DNA of 29,078 nt, from positions 1-29,078 of the forward strand of contig MU277818.1 in the NCBI GenBank assembly GCA_022385805.1, in the 5' to 3' direction. This document shows, piece by piece, positions 18,051-28,901 of this stretch (the stretch's first letter is position 1; each line of letters starts with the position of its first letter). The notes beneath the pieces are model-generated. The model had not been told where the DNA came from, searched no databases, and saw nothing but the letters and a program-made list of their open reading frames with translations. The translations under genes were made by a program, and so were the position numbers. Source of the stretch: Pilatotrama ljubarskyi. Taxonomy: Eukaryota > Basidiomycota > Agaricomycetes > Polyporales > Polyporaceae.

Positions 18051-19920
18051 ATGAAGTGGACATCGACACTTCTCTCTTCCCTCCCGCTTCTCATATCCTT
18101 GGCGGCCGCCGCTCCCTCTGCACCCGCAGCGCCAGGCTGGCGGTTCGACCTGAAGGCGGAGCGGTCGGGCATCGTCGCGCTCGAGGCAATCGTCGTCTCG
18201 CCGACGCTCGTCATCTTCTTCGACCGCGCGTCGGACGACCCGCTGCAGATCAACAACCACTCGGCGTGGGGCGCGCTCTGGAACCTCGAGACGAGCACTG
18301 TCAAGCCGCTCGACGTGCTCACGAACTCGTTCTGCGCCAGCGGCGCGCTCTTGAGCAATGGCACCATGGTACGCCTTCCCCCCTAGTGCCCTGAACCATG
18401 CTTTGGCCTTTGCTCATTCTATGCGTATAGGCTAGCGTCGGTGGAGACCCGCGCGGTTTCCCCGGCAACCCAGCGATCCACCCGGGGAACCAAGGCATCC
18501 GGATCTTCGAGCCCTGCGCCTCGCCGACGGGGGACGGCTGCACGCTGTTCGAGGACCCGGCGACTCTGCACCTGCTCGAGGCGCGCTGGTATCCGTCCTC
18601 GATCCGCATCTTCGACGGGAGCCTGCTCATCGTCGGCGGCACGCACGTGAACGAGAACTTTTACAACCTGCACCCCGCAAACAGCTTCGAGTTCTTCCCG
18701 CCAAAGGAGAGCACGCCGCGCCCGTCGGCGTTCCTCGAGCGCAGCCTCCCGGCGAACCTCTTCCCGCGGTGCGTGGGCGCGTTCTCACCATGGCCGTAGC
18801 TTCTTCTCCTGCGTGCTCACGCGGCCGTTCCTTGCAGCATCTTTGCGCTCCCTGACGGAAAGGTGTTCATGGTGGCGGGCAACCAGTCGATCATCTACGA
18901 CATCGAAGCGAACACCGAACGGATCCTGCCCGACATCCCGAACAACGTGCACGTCACGAATCCCATTGACGGCTCCGCCATCTTGCTCCCGCTCTCCCCG
19001 CCCGACTTCGTCCCCGAGGTGCTCGTCTGCGGCGGCACCCAGACGGACCCGATCGACCCCTCCCTCCTCTCCTCCCAAACCCCCGCGACGACCCAGTGCT
19101 CGCGCATCACGCTCACCGAGGAGGGCATCGCCAAGGGCTGGGAGATCGAGCACATGCTCGAGCCGCGCACGATGCCCGAGCTCGTGCACCTGCCGAACGG
19201 GCAAGTGCTCATCGCGAACGGCGCGCGGTCCGGCTTCGCGGCGATCAAGCAGGTCCCCGACGCGATCGGCAACTCCAACTCGGACCACGCCGTGCTCGTG
19301 CCGTCGCTCTACACGCCCGACGCGCCGCTCGGGCGGCGCATCAGCAACGCGGGCATGCCCTCGTCCGGGATCGCGCGCGTGTACCACTCGAGCATCACGC
19401 TCACGCCGCAGGGCAACTTCCTCATCGCGGGGAGCAACCCGAACGCGAACACGACGGTGGGCCCGGGGATCAAGTTCCCGAGCGAGTTCAGGGTGCAGAC
19501 GCTCGACCCGCCGTTCATGTTCGTCGACCGGCCGAAGATCCTGAGCTTCCCCGAGAAGCTCGCGTTCAACAAGACCTTCACCGTCCCGATCTCGGTTCCT
19601 CTCGAGCTGACGCGTCCGGGCGCGAAGGTCCAAGGTACGAGCCCTCTTCCCTGCGTGTCCCGCGCTGTGCTCATCCGCGTTCCTTAGTGTCGCTCATGGA
19701 CCTCGGCTTTTCGAGCCACGCCTTCCACTCGAGCGCGCGCCTCGTCTTCATGGACGCGACGATCTCGCGCGACCGCAAGTCGCTCACGTTCACGACTCCC
19801 CCGAACGGCCGCGTCTTCCCGCCGGGCCCGGCCACGGTGTTCCTGACCATCGACGACGTGACGAGCGAGGGTGCCTGGGTGATGATGGGCAGCGGAAACC
19901 CGCCGCCGACGCTGGAGTAA
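18051..19920 (+). CDS. glx: Glyoxal oxidase (copper radical oxidase), copy 2
   Basis: Same secreted H2O2-producing enzyme as at 2088-3939, in opposite orientation. Exons: 18051-18368, 18431-18768, 18838-19634, 19688-19920; 561 aa. The signal peptide is [20 protein letters not shown], and the mature chain begins near [10 protein letters not shown]. Active-site residues are all intact: Cys95 (FCASG), Tyr160 (RWYPSS), Tyr401-His402 (VYHSS) and His495 (FSSHAF). Spacing matches the known enzyme closely (65 residues Cys-Tyr, 93 residues His-His). All three introns sit at the same codon and phase as in copy 1, but their sequences differ. The protein is nearly identical to copy 1 in the first 80 mature residues and more diverged in exon 2 (for example HVNENFYN against HEDTPFYN). 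Codon use is far richer in C/G at third positions than in copy 1. It is convergent with the orphan gene ending at 20164. Confidence 0.95.
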
Positions 19921-20163
19921 GCGCGAGCGTCCGTGGTCCGACACGAGTGCTATCGCGTTGCGCTTGTTGATGTACCTGGAGGGAGCAAAAGCCTTGAAGT
20001 TGTACAATCTATGTCTGGCGCGCGAACGCCGCTCCGGCGGTCGTGAAAGTGCATTGCTGGTCATTATAACGGAGCGAGAGAAGCGCTAACTCCGAATTCC
20101 GTGAGGTATACTTATCGCATGTCTACTCGCAAAGAGAGGGACGACGCCAGAACACCAGAGCTT

Positions 20164-21034
20164 CTATAATCCCTCGACAATAGCTTTGAAAGGTAGAGAG
20201 TGAGCATAACAGAGACTGGGGAACTGATATGCTCACCTCTGTGGACGGACGCTGGTCTGTTCTCCTTGTCCTCGTCAGCCTTCCCGATGTGCATAGACTC
20301 TGCGCTCGTTTTCTGTCCGTTCCCCGCCCGGAGTGCCCCTGCACAATGGGCGAGTGCCTGCTTGCGTGGGTACCAGCGAGTGTCCTCGTATGATAGAATG
20401 CCGGGGAGGGCGTGGAGGTACGGCTCGTAGAATGGTCCCTCTCCGTTCTCGTCGTCCAGTACCGGATCTCCCAGCCCGTGCTTTGCTTCGTCACGCCTGT
20501 TCTCATGAAGAGAAAGCAGCGTAAGCAAGCCGTGCGAGATCAACCCGAGGCCCCGCTCTCTCGATCTCGCGCAGTCTCCCGGGAGGCGATTTTCCTCCGC
20601 CCGCCGAATAGCCAGAACGCCAGACATGAGCGACGTGAGTGACGGCTGCGGGTCCGGGTCCTCGAGCGTGCGGAGGAGAGCGCACTCCTGGCGAGTTAGC
20701 TCTCGATCCCGTTTCCGGCGGCGGAGTAGCGTATGCAGGAGGAGGTTCGTGAAGCCTTTCAGGTCGTCATCCGTTGTGGGCTGACGCTGCTTGGGATCAG
20801 TACTGTTCCCCTGGAGGCACTCCAGAGGACGAAGAGGCGGAGAGGGTGGTTTGTCCTGTCAACGTTGACGTGCCTTGTTACCTCTTGTCTAACCATGTCA
20901 TTGAAATTGTTGTGACGTACCGGAGGAGGCTGCTCGTAGTACTTCGGAGGTTGTGGTGCTGTGCCGGGTTCTTGCAGCGGAGGAGGGGAGTAACCGAAGG
21001 ATCCGCCGATGAAGACACTGTCGTAGCCGCCCAT
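20164..21034 (-). CDS. Orphan protein A, diverged tandem paralogue of the 22137 gene
   Basis: No recognised family. Minus-strand exons 20921-21034, 20237-20855 and 20164-20183 give 250 aa; the last splice (donor GTGAGC at 20236, acceptor at 20184) is plausible but unproven. Without it the frame runs on to 20112 and gives 285 aa. The N-terminus (MGGYDSVFIGGSFGYSPPPL) is Gly/Tyr/Pro-rich and has no signal peptide. It contains YEQPPP (residues 33-38), then an intron, LRPLECLQ, and DDLKGFTNLLLHTLL (68-82), blocks that align in the same order with the next gene upstream. The remainder is Arg/Leu-rich, then polar, with an ENGEGPFYEPYLHALPG stretch. The second exon is open for over 600 nt in one frame. 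Its role is unknown; it might be a nuclear or cytoplasmic protein. Confidence 0.65.
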
Positions 21035-21203
21035 AGGTAAGTACGATGTCGATGAAAGCTGGAGCTGGAGGCTCGGGCGAACATACAACACGAACCATCC
21101 TCTCCCTTCTCTTCGGCGAAGCTCTCTCAGACGCCACAGACGCGTCTCCCGTCACGTGCTCGTGTCAGAATCGTCCAAGTACTACACTGTGGTCTATGTA
21201 CGC

Positions 21204-22137
21204 TCACTCCGCCCGCGCTCTCTTCGACGGACGCTCTGCTGTGCCGTCGTCCCCTCCAGAGAGCACGTGCACCCTCGACTCCTCTCCAGCCGCGGCCTCG
21301 GCCTCTGCTGCTCCCGCGGTATCCATTTCAACATCGCCGGATTCCTTATCCTTCTCCTTGCGCTTCTCGGCCTTTCTCCTTGCCATGTCCTCCGCCTTCG
21401 CCCTCTTCGCCTCCTCTTCTTGTGCGTACATCTTCTCCACCGCCTCCTGCAACGTCCTCATCGCCCCCACGTACTCCTCGTACTGCCCCCTCGCCCGCTC
21501 CTCCATCCCCTCCTTATACTTTCCTGCCAGCTCCCGCTCCTGGCACTGGTGCCGCACATTCACCTTCGTCACCCGGTACACCTCCTCCGCCACTTTCGCC
21601 AAGCACGCCTCCTCCGGCTCCGGCACACCCGCCGCCCGCGCCTTCTTCACCTCCTCCCCCATGATCCACAGCTGGTTCTCCATCGAGTCCCGCCAGTCCT
21701 GCAGCGCCTTCGGGTTCTCCTTCCCCAGCGCCCGGTAGTACCCCGCGATCCCGTGCGCGAACCCGTCCCCCCGCTTCTGCGCACGGAAGATCATCGTGTG
21801 CAGCATCAGCTGCGTGAACGAGTCCAGGTCGTCCCCCACCGTCTGCTTCCACGGCACGTCCGAATACGCGTTCTGCAGTCGCCGGCACGGCAGGAACCGC
21901 AGCTCGTCCTGCAATGTGCCACCGACGTCGTCAGCTGAGCATATGCTTCTTCAGAGAGATCGAGCGTAGACTTACAACGGGCAGCGACTTGCGCGGCCGG
22001 GGCGGCGGCCGCTCGTACCACGCCAGCGGCGGGTTCGCGCGCGCATGCGCGCTGTACAGCATGAACTTGACGTTCGGCTCGATCATCACGTAGTTCCCCT
22101 CCGGGTTGCTGCTCCATCTCTGGCCCCATCCACCCAT
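21204..22137 (-). CDS. Orphan protein B with coiled-coil C-terminus
   Basis: No recognised family. Exons 21976-22137 and 21204-21908 (67-nt intron, phase 0) make 288 aa. The N-terminus MGGWGQRWSSNPEGNYVMIE carries no signal peptide. It has WYERPPPRPRK (40-50), LRFLPCRRLQNAYSDVPWKQ (57-76), DDLDSFTQLMLHTMI (80-94) and DGFAHGIAGYYRALGKENPK. The second half (about 120-250) is a charged Glu/Lys/Ala-rich likely coiled coil, followed by an acidic linker and a basic SKRARAE end that could be a nuclear signal. The intron lies between YERPPP and the LRFLPC block, as in the gene at 20164-21034, 169 bp downstream in the same orientation. This supports tandem duplication followed by strong divergence. 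Confidence 0.75.
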
Positions 22138-22511
22138 GATGCTGGTCGAAATCTCCCGACAGGTGGTGGTCTGTGCGAAACGTGTGGGGTGCGCTGCTAT
22201 TAGGAGCAGCGGAGGCGTACGGGGTCGAATGAGGGTCAGAGCAAGGGACCGTTTGCCTACTTATACCGAGGTGTACTCGCCGCTTTGGTCCACCCTTTCA
22301 GGGACAATAGCGTTTGAGCTCAGGCCAACGCCGCGTCCTCTACACGTTCAGGCGCACGTGCCCCTAACTTCCCTTCGGCAGGCGCCGAGGCGGAAGCGGG
22401 AACGACAGACGGAGCTTTTGCTTGTCAGTCGCATCTGCGCTGGTCGACATGTCGACGAACCCGCTACAATATTGTACCTACGCTGCACCTCCAAAACGGT
22501 ACGCTTCGTGA
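22138..22511. other. Intergenic spacer
   Basis: 374 bp between the start of orphan B and the stop of the permease, all reading leftward. It should hold the orphan B promoter and the permease 3' UTR. No TATA box or other element is clear. Confidence 0.45.
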
Positions 22512-24685
22512 TCAACGGCTCTCGACCGACCGCTCCTCGACCCGCGTCCCCCTCTTCTCGTCGTACTCCCCCGTCATCTCCGGCGTCCCCTGCGAGCCGT
22601 CCTCCTCGACCGTCTTCACCGGGCCCCTGAACCACTTGCGCGCCGAGACGAGCCACGAGAGCGACGCGAAGACGAACACAGCCATGATGATCACCACCGT
22701 GTAATCTGGCTCCCCTCTCATCAGCTCCCGCAACTAAGAGGAAGGGAGGAAAGGGACGCACTCATGGTGTCCGCGGTGGGGTGCACCTCGGGCGGGAAGA
22801 CGAGGAGCACGACGATGAAGCTCACCCACGCGACCGCGACGATCCCGATCGGCATGTACCACCTCCCCAGCGTGAACGGCCCCGGCTCGAGCTTGTCCCG
22901 CCCGGACGTGATCCTGAGGAAGATCGGCGTCACGTACGACACGTATAGCCCAATCACCGACGCTCTGCAAGAGGTGTCAGGCCGCATCCACCGTACACGG
23001 CGCGGAACGCGGAACACGGAAACGCTCACCCCGCAAGCGACGACAGCGCGGTCTCGCTGAACCCCAGGATCCCGCAGAGCCCTGCGAGCGCCATGACGAG
23101 CCACACTGCGTTGACGGGCGTCGCCGTGTACGGGTGCATGCGCTTCCACCACCTCGACCCCGGCAGCGCGTTGTCCCGCGCGAACGCGAACACGACCCGG
23201 GAGGCGTCGACGCCCTGCGCAGCGCCCGTCACGTACTGCACGACAATGATCAGGCTCCAGATCGCAAGCATCCCGTGCTTGCCCAGCACGTCCAAGAAGA
23301 GCTGACCCATGGGCAAGGGGAGGGCGGTGGAGAGGAGGTGGGGCACGGAGAAGGTCGCGAAGGAGGCGGCGATGAAGAGCAGCCAGCCGAGCGTCGCCGT
23401 CGCGCCGACGCCGACGAGGATCGCGATGGGCGCGGCGTACGCCGCGTTCGCGGTCTCTTCGGAGATGTGCGCCGCGGAGTCGTCTGGGAGATGGGGCAAG
23501 GTCAACGGTGCGGATTGGCGGTTGACGATGGAAGGACTCACAGCCCGTGAGCGTCCACATCGGGGCGGTGAACGCGAGCAGGAACGCCCAACCATCTGTG
23601 TATCGCTGAGGTCCCGCATGGTTTGCTGATATATCACATGTTGTGGCTTACTGTTTGACCACCCGGAGTTGTTCTCGAACATAGTGAACGCGGTCTCAGT
23701 AGACACCCTCTGCTCGCCGCTGCACACCAGCAACACGACGATCGCAGTGATCGTCGTACCGACTACATGCCGTGCTGTAAACAATACCAAGCCACCTCCT
23801 GAGAGACCGACGTATACGCACTGTTGACCAGCACATAGAAGATGTTCAGGCGGGCGATGACCGCCGTGGCCGCCGAGCACACGATCCCATGAGTGAACAG
23901 GATAGCGAGTAGGATCCCAAAGGTCGGCCCCGCTCCGAGGTCGATCGCGCCGTCCGACCCGACGTTCAGCGCGGTCACGATCATCTGCGCACTGTGCGAT
24001 CCGCGTCTGAGTACTCGAGGGCAGGGCTCGCGCGCGCTGGATCACGCGCCGCACTGGCACGCACCATGTGAAGTCGATGGAGCACACGAGCGCGACTTGT
24101 CCGGTCACGTTCGCCCATCCTGTGATCCAGCTCGCGAGCGGCGCCCACCGTGGCGGCGCGAGCTTCGCGGAGAAGTAGTACAGCCCTGCGCTCGTCCTGG
24201 TGCATTTGAGCACAGAGGTGACGATATGTCAGGGCGGCAGGGCTTACGGCATTGCAGATGTGAGCTCGGCGAGGGAGGCGGCGATGGTCATTACGAAGAA
24301 ACAGGGTATGAGCCAGCCGAAGACCATCCCGACATGGCCGCCTGCGAGGGTATGAGCGTGAGCGGCCCTCGAGTGCGTGTATGTGTTGGGATACTGACCA
24401 GAGACTAGCGGGAAGGACATCGTCGACGACACGGACGCGACGACGCCCATGATCGAGAACGCGAACGCGATCGTCTCTGCGAGCTGTCACCCGGCAGTTG
24501 CAATGCAGACATGCTGAGCAATCGTCAAAGTCGATCGCGAACGCACATACCGAGAACTCGCGCCTGAACTCGCTCTTGTACCCCAGCTTCGCGAGCAGCT
24601 CGTTGTCGGCGTGCCGCACGGAGGGGAGCAGTGACGGAGAACCGGAAGGCGGAGCCACGGCGTGGGCTCGAGGGTGGGGCATCAT
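22512..24685 (-). CDS. APC-superfamily permease, GABA/choline (ACT, UGA4-like) type
   Basis: Membrane transporter for GABA, choline or a related amino compound, with about 12 predicted helices. Ten minus-strand exons: 24551-24685, 24399-24483, 24248-24341, 24065-24196, 23822-23991, 23652-23774, 23542-23595, 23030-23483, 22762-22964, 22512-22705; they close to 547 aa. Landmarks: ADNELLAKLGYKSEFRREFS before helix 1, ETIAFAFSIMGVVASVSSTM, GWLIPCFFVMTIAASLAELT, SAMPTSAGLYYFSAKLAPP, WITGWANVTGQVAL, DSAAHISEETANA, AQGVDASRVVFAFARDNALP and MHPYTATPVNAVW. This is a different family from the permease at 6768-9235. The start is the first of two adjacent ATGs (24683-24685); the second is at 24680-24682. 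Introns are 47-73 nt. The C-terminal tail is acidic with many Glu. The substrate is undetermined. Confidence 0.92.
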
Positions 24686-25223
24686 GCAGTGTTGAAGACA
24701 TGACAGGAGCGGCGGCGGGAGGGGGCGCGAGTGCGAGTGGAGGCCCGGGGGAGAGTGCTGCAGAGTGGCGGCTTGCGCTGGTGCACTCCGCAGTAGCGAG
24801 TGCGTGGGCGGGGCACGATCAATCAATCGCTCTGCGCCATCTCCCAGATGCAGTCGTGGACTCTGAGCAGGCCATATCGAAATATTGATCCACCACAGAT
24901 GCTGCCAGCGCCGTTCACTAGCGTTCGCTGCACAGCGGCGTCCACCGGCACACCGCGTCAAACGAGGCCAAACGGGTCATCACACACTAGACGCCAGCAT
25001 CCTCCTCTCCACTCGTTTTCTCTCGTCCGAGTCGCTCGCTCACTACATTCACGCCCTTCTCTGCTACTGTGCTGCTCTCCCTGCACGCTACTGTCTGTGC
25101 TCTGCGCTGCCCCGCCTTCCTCCACCCACTACACGCACCGCCGCCGCTCTCGCCTCGTCCGGTGTCATCTAACCGACGCTAACCGACGCTTGCCGCGCGC
25201 GATCCAAGTACTTCGTCGGACGG
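24686..25223. other. Region upstream of the GABA-type permease
   Basis: 538 bp before the permease ATG. From about 25000 to 25140 the plus strand is C/T-rich, like a fungal core promoter reading rightward toward the possible spliced locus at 25224. This suggests, but does not show, a bidirectional promoter. Confidence 0.35.
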
Positions 25224-26168
25224 ATGATGAAGGACTCTAGAAGGGTGCGTGACCGGTGAGTATCTCGGCGACAGTACTGCCCGCCGTCTCGTTTTGCGCT
25301 ACCGGCTACTTACAGCGCCTCGGGCTCCGAGTCATCTAGCACGCCCCTCACGCCTACACAACTCTTGCCCATCCACGGCCCGTCGAGATGCAAGTCGTCG
25401 AGGAGCCAACACGGTAAGCACGTCGCCTCATTCACGCCGAGAATGGTACACGCTCACCCAGCCCACGTCCGCGTGCAGGAACACATTGCTCGCGACACGG
25501 GGACCGCCGCGTCGACTTCAAGCGTCCTCGGGAACGTACAATAACACACGTGGAATGGGCCATATCGAGCTCGGATGGAGGCTCTCCTGTCCGCGCCGGC
25601 AAGCTGAATTGACAATGACGGTAAGCAAAACTCGGCTTGCACGCTCACAGTGTGGTAAAAGCTCACCGTTGCATCTGCGGGCAGTACTTACTTCCCCACG
25701 CCAGGAACACCGCGGCTCGACCTCGACAATACCTGGGATACACCCTGCGGAACGGAACCGACCGCTTCAGACGCGTCGGGTGACCTGTCACCGCGCCGTG
25801 AACGTTGTGGGCCCTCGCGTCCGCACCGCCGGGCTGTAACGACTGCTGAGCACGGTGAGTACCGGTGCTATGCTTCCTCGAGGATGGTACGAGCTCATTT
25901 GTTGATACAGCAGGCCAGACACTCGTCTTCATCACGGAAAGGCTCCGGCTCGCCTTCGAGAGCTCCCGGGATCGTCGGACACAGCGCACGGAAGCAGCGG
26001 CCTGCGACAGGCTGCAGCCTCCGAGCTCCCTCCGAGAGTGCGAGCACGGCCGCCTCTCACGTCGCCACCGCTGACACGGGACTGGACACGAGCTGAGTTG
26101 GTGAGCATCACCAAGCCCGGAGATGGACACAAGGTGGCGTACCGGCTCACCGTCTCGTCCTCTCGCAG
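25224..26168 (+). other. Possible spliced transcript without a consistent reading frame
   Basis: Not a recognised gene. The plus strand carries five GT-AG introns of the length seen in the sure genes: 25256-25315 (GTGAGT), 25414-25478 (GTAAGC), 25621-25684 (GTAAGC), 25855-25910 (GTGAGT) and 26101-26168 (GTGAGC). Several have a CTCAC-like branch site 20-30 nt before the acceptor. Exons 1 and 2 read well from the ATG at 25224 (MMKDSRRVRDR, then ASGSESSSTPLTPTQLLP), and exons 4 and 5 share one open frame (for example LDLDNTWDTPCGTEPTASD, then TLVFITERLRLAFESSRDRR). But the exon that should link them (25479-25620) is closed in the required frame. It may be a non-coding RNA, a decayed gene, or a real gene whose splicing I have misread. 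Confidence 0.3.
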
Positions 26169-28833
26169 GCTTGACTCGGTCAAGACGCGGCGGGCCGGGA
26201 CGTGGCTCCGGGGGACATGGACGGCACGGACGGGCGGGGGAGATCTTGAGGCAGGAAGGGGAGGAATGTCGCGGCCGGTGCACGGGAATGGTGGGTGCGA
26301 AGGCGTTTGGAGAGCACCACTCGGCGGCTAGACCACGAGTGCGTCGGCTGCTCTGTCGAGTGGATAGGAAGGTGACTGCTCGCCACGGTGTGGAGGAGCT
26401 CGGAACGGTCGCCATAGGCACAGGGAGTGCTGGCGTTGCCTCGGACGCAGTCGAGCGTGAAGGTGCGCTGCTTCGAGCCGAGGCGAGGAGTTGTCCTGCT
26501 GCATCGTCAAGATGCCGGGAGTCGTCCAGCCGCTTCGTCAGAAGGCCAGGCCAGGACTGATTCTCGCAGTGTGGAGGAGAGCTTGCGGTGCCGCAGCTTG
26601 ATGTGGTACGGGGGGTGACGTTCAGACAACGTGGCGTACGAGTAGGTGGGCCCGAAGGCGTCAAGCAGCGCCGCTCGTAGACGAGGCTCATATTTGGTCG
26701 GCCGCTCCGTCTGGTGCCCGAGAGAAGAGCGGCTGTGCTCGCTGCGACGTTCAAGCGAGCTCGATGTGCCATCAGCGGACACGACATGGAACGCGAAGCA
26801 CTGCCGCCGCCGTGCACAAGAAGAGCCTTGAGGTTGCTGGACGGCGACGGGGAGCAGAGATGTCGCTTGGAGGCCCGGTTCTGCGCCTCCGGATTCGGAT
26901 AGACACATCGCAAGAAGCCTGGGTGAACAGAACGCGGCGGGTCAAGCAGGATCCGGTCATGAGCGCGAGGCCGAGAGGACGGTGGGGAAGGCGCGCCGGG
27001 ATGCACGCTCAACTACGTACTGGTGTCTGGCGAAGTCGGGGAAGTCTGGTGCTCGATAGTGCTGTGTGGGCTGCGCAGGTAGACTGACAGCCTGCAATTT
27101 CGCAGGCTCGTCCAACGGTGGGCGCAGATGCCGTCTAAGTCGCGAGCAGGACCGGGAGTCGAACGGCGACCGGCGCGCTCTCGAGGAACTAGGATCAGGC
27201 CCCGGTCGCACTTATCGTGGCGCAAACGTCGGGTCTTGGGACTACGGCGAACACAGCGGACATAACGAGTTCGGCCCCGACGGTGTGGAGCCGAACGAGG
27301 GAAGATGTCGAGGTTAGAGGTACCGCATGTCTTCGCTAGTGATGGCATGGCAGAAAGGCAGATTAACTGATTCTTGGTTTTTCAGTGCATCCGCGAGCTC
27401 CTTGGGGGATGTGTAGCTCACCTGCGAATGCTCATCACCCCTCCCGCCCCGTCTCCTCCGACTCGACACCGACTCGCGTCGGACGCCTCGCGATGCGTCC
27501 GAGGGCAAGTTCCGCGGACTGCGCAGGCGTCCACTAGGACAGGACACCCAACATTGTGTCCTCGTCTCGATGCCTTGACAGCGCGACGTCAACCACCAAC
27601 ACCTGCATGAGAGAAAGCGTGAGCATGGACGCAATCTCGTTCAGCGGAAGACTCGCCACTCCGCCAGCACTCTAGATGGAATCCGGAGCGCCTGAGGTTT
27701 GTGAGCGGGGGGCGTATGCGGCCTCGGAAAGCTAGTAGGAGGGCTCAAAGCGTAGTGTGTGCGGCAGCGGTCCCGCGCGACACCGTGACTGCTCTGTGGA
27801 CGACGAGTGGGCAGCCGCGGCAATGGTACGAGCAGTGTTGTCTTCGTGCTCGACCAGCCGGCGGAGGGAGTCGTGCACGGTGGTGCGGGTATGAGGAACT
27901 GCGGTCAGTGCTGTAGCTAGCGCAAAGAATTTACGATTGCTTACGAACTCGCGCAGCCTGCATTTGGGGGGGCTAGAACAGTGCATGATCTTCCTCTTAC
28001 CTTGCCGGGCGATGTGAGACGCACACTCTTGATACGCGTGCGCAGATGTCCGCACATCGGCACAGTGCTCGCCGGGAGAAGAGCAATTAGATGTCGGGTC
28101 GTGTGGGCATGCTGACAGCACCCCTCGGTAGCAGGATGGGCCAAGGGTAGATGATGAGGGACCGGCACATGCAGGAGATCAGAGGCAGAATTCGGACATC
28201 TACTGAGCAAAGGTGAGGTAGAGGTAAGTGAGCCGTGACACTGAGTGGTCACTCTGGGAGGTAGGCAACCTCACAGAGTGCTCATTCATGTGCAAAGACG
28301 CTGTCCGATGTGTGCGCACACACGTAAGTGAGCTTGATCTGTCTGCAGCCGGGGACGTGCATGCGAGACAGGGCACCCGGCCCAGGCTTCGGACGTGCTG
28401 CGGGAGTCATGGAAGCGTCGCAATCGGGCGGTGCCCATGCCGCTGACCAGCAGGTCTTGCACAAGAGCTGCAGGGCATGTCTCCGGTGATGGTCTCCCGA
28501 GACTTGTCCGTCTCCGGATACTGTGACTGGAGGCATTCCCTGCAGCTCTCTCATGTCCCGGATAGATTACACGACCATTTCAGAGCTCACAGCTAACGCC
28601 GTAGGTAGTGTGAGTTGTCAAAGTCCGCCTGTGCAAGCCAGGCAGCGTGTGCACTCGTGAGCTCTCGAAGATCGCTCTGAACACCCTTGCATCATGACTT
28701 GAGCCGTGCTGCGCACATTCACTATGTGCGTCAGACTCGACCCCTGTGTGATCTGCATGAGTGCTATGAGGGACAGCTTAGATTGTGAGTTAGCGTTGGC
28801 CTCAAATTTGTTGCTGGATCGCTTGCGCTGCAG
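26169..28833. other. Stretch without a recognisable gene
   Basis: About 2.7 kb. It contains several moderate open frames on both strands (plus 26123-26560, plus 27066-27317, minus 25663-27012) and scattered consensus splice sites (for example a minus-strand donor near 27420, plus-strand donors near 28211 and 28324), but no domain, RNA gene or transposon that I can name. Protein readings are rich in Arg, Ser and Pro, as expected of chance frames in GC-rich DNA. Confidence 0.4.
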
Positions 28834-28901
28834 ATGGATATTCTAGATCAGTGGTCCGGCATCGATGCACCCGATAGTATTCCAGTGTCGCTCGCATATC
28901 G
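28834..28901 (+). other. Possible coding exon near the right edge
   Basis: A candidate intron, 28785-28833 (GTGAGT to GCTGCAG), ends just before ATG; the following reading MDILDQWSGIDAPDSIPVSL ends at a GTCAGT donor at 28902. The reading looks protein-like but is too short to identify. It may be part of a gene that continues beyond the window. Confidence 0.2.

Noticed and set aside
18785..19633. 282-codon minus-strand frame
   Set aside because: It lies opposite exon 3 of glyoxal oxidase copy 2; extreme GC at third positions keeps the antisense frame open.
27145..27170. Minus-strand GTTCGACTCC resembling a tRNA T loop
   Set aside because: The five flanking bases do not form a T stem and no A box or cloverleaf could be built.
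28309..28322. 14-bp palindrome TGTGTGCGCACACA
   Set aside because: A simple alternating purine-pyrimidine run; such short palindromes arise easily and nothing nearby gives it a role.
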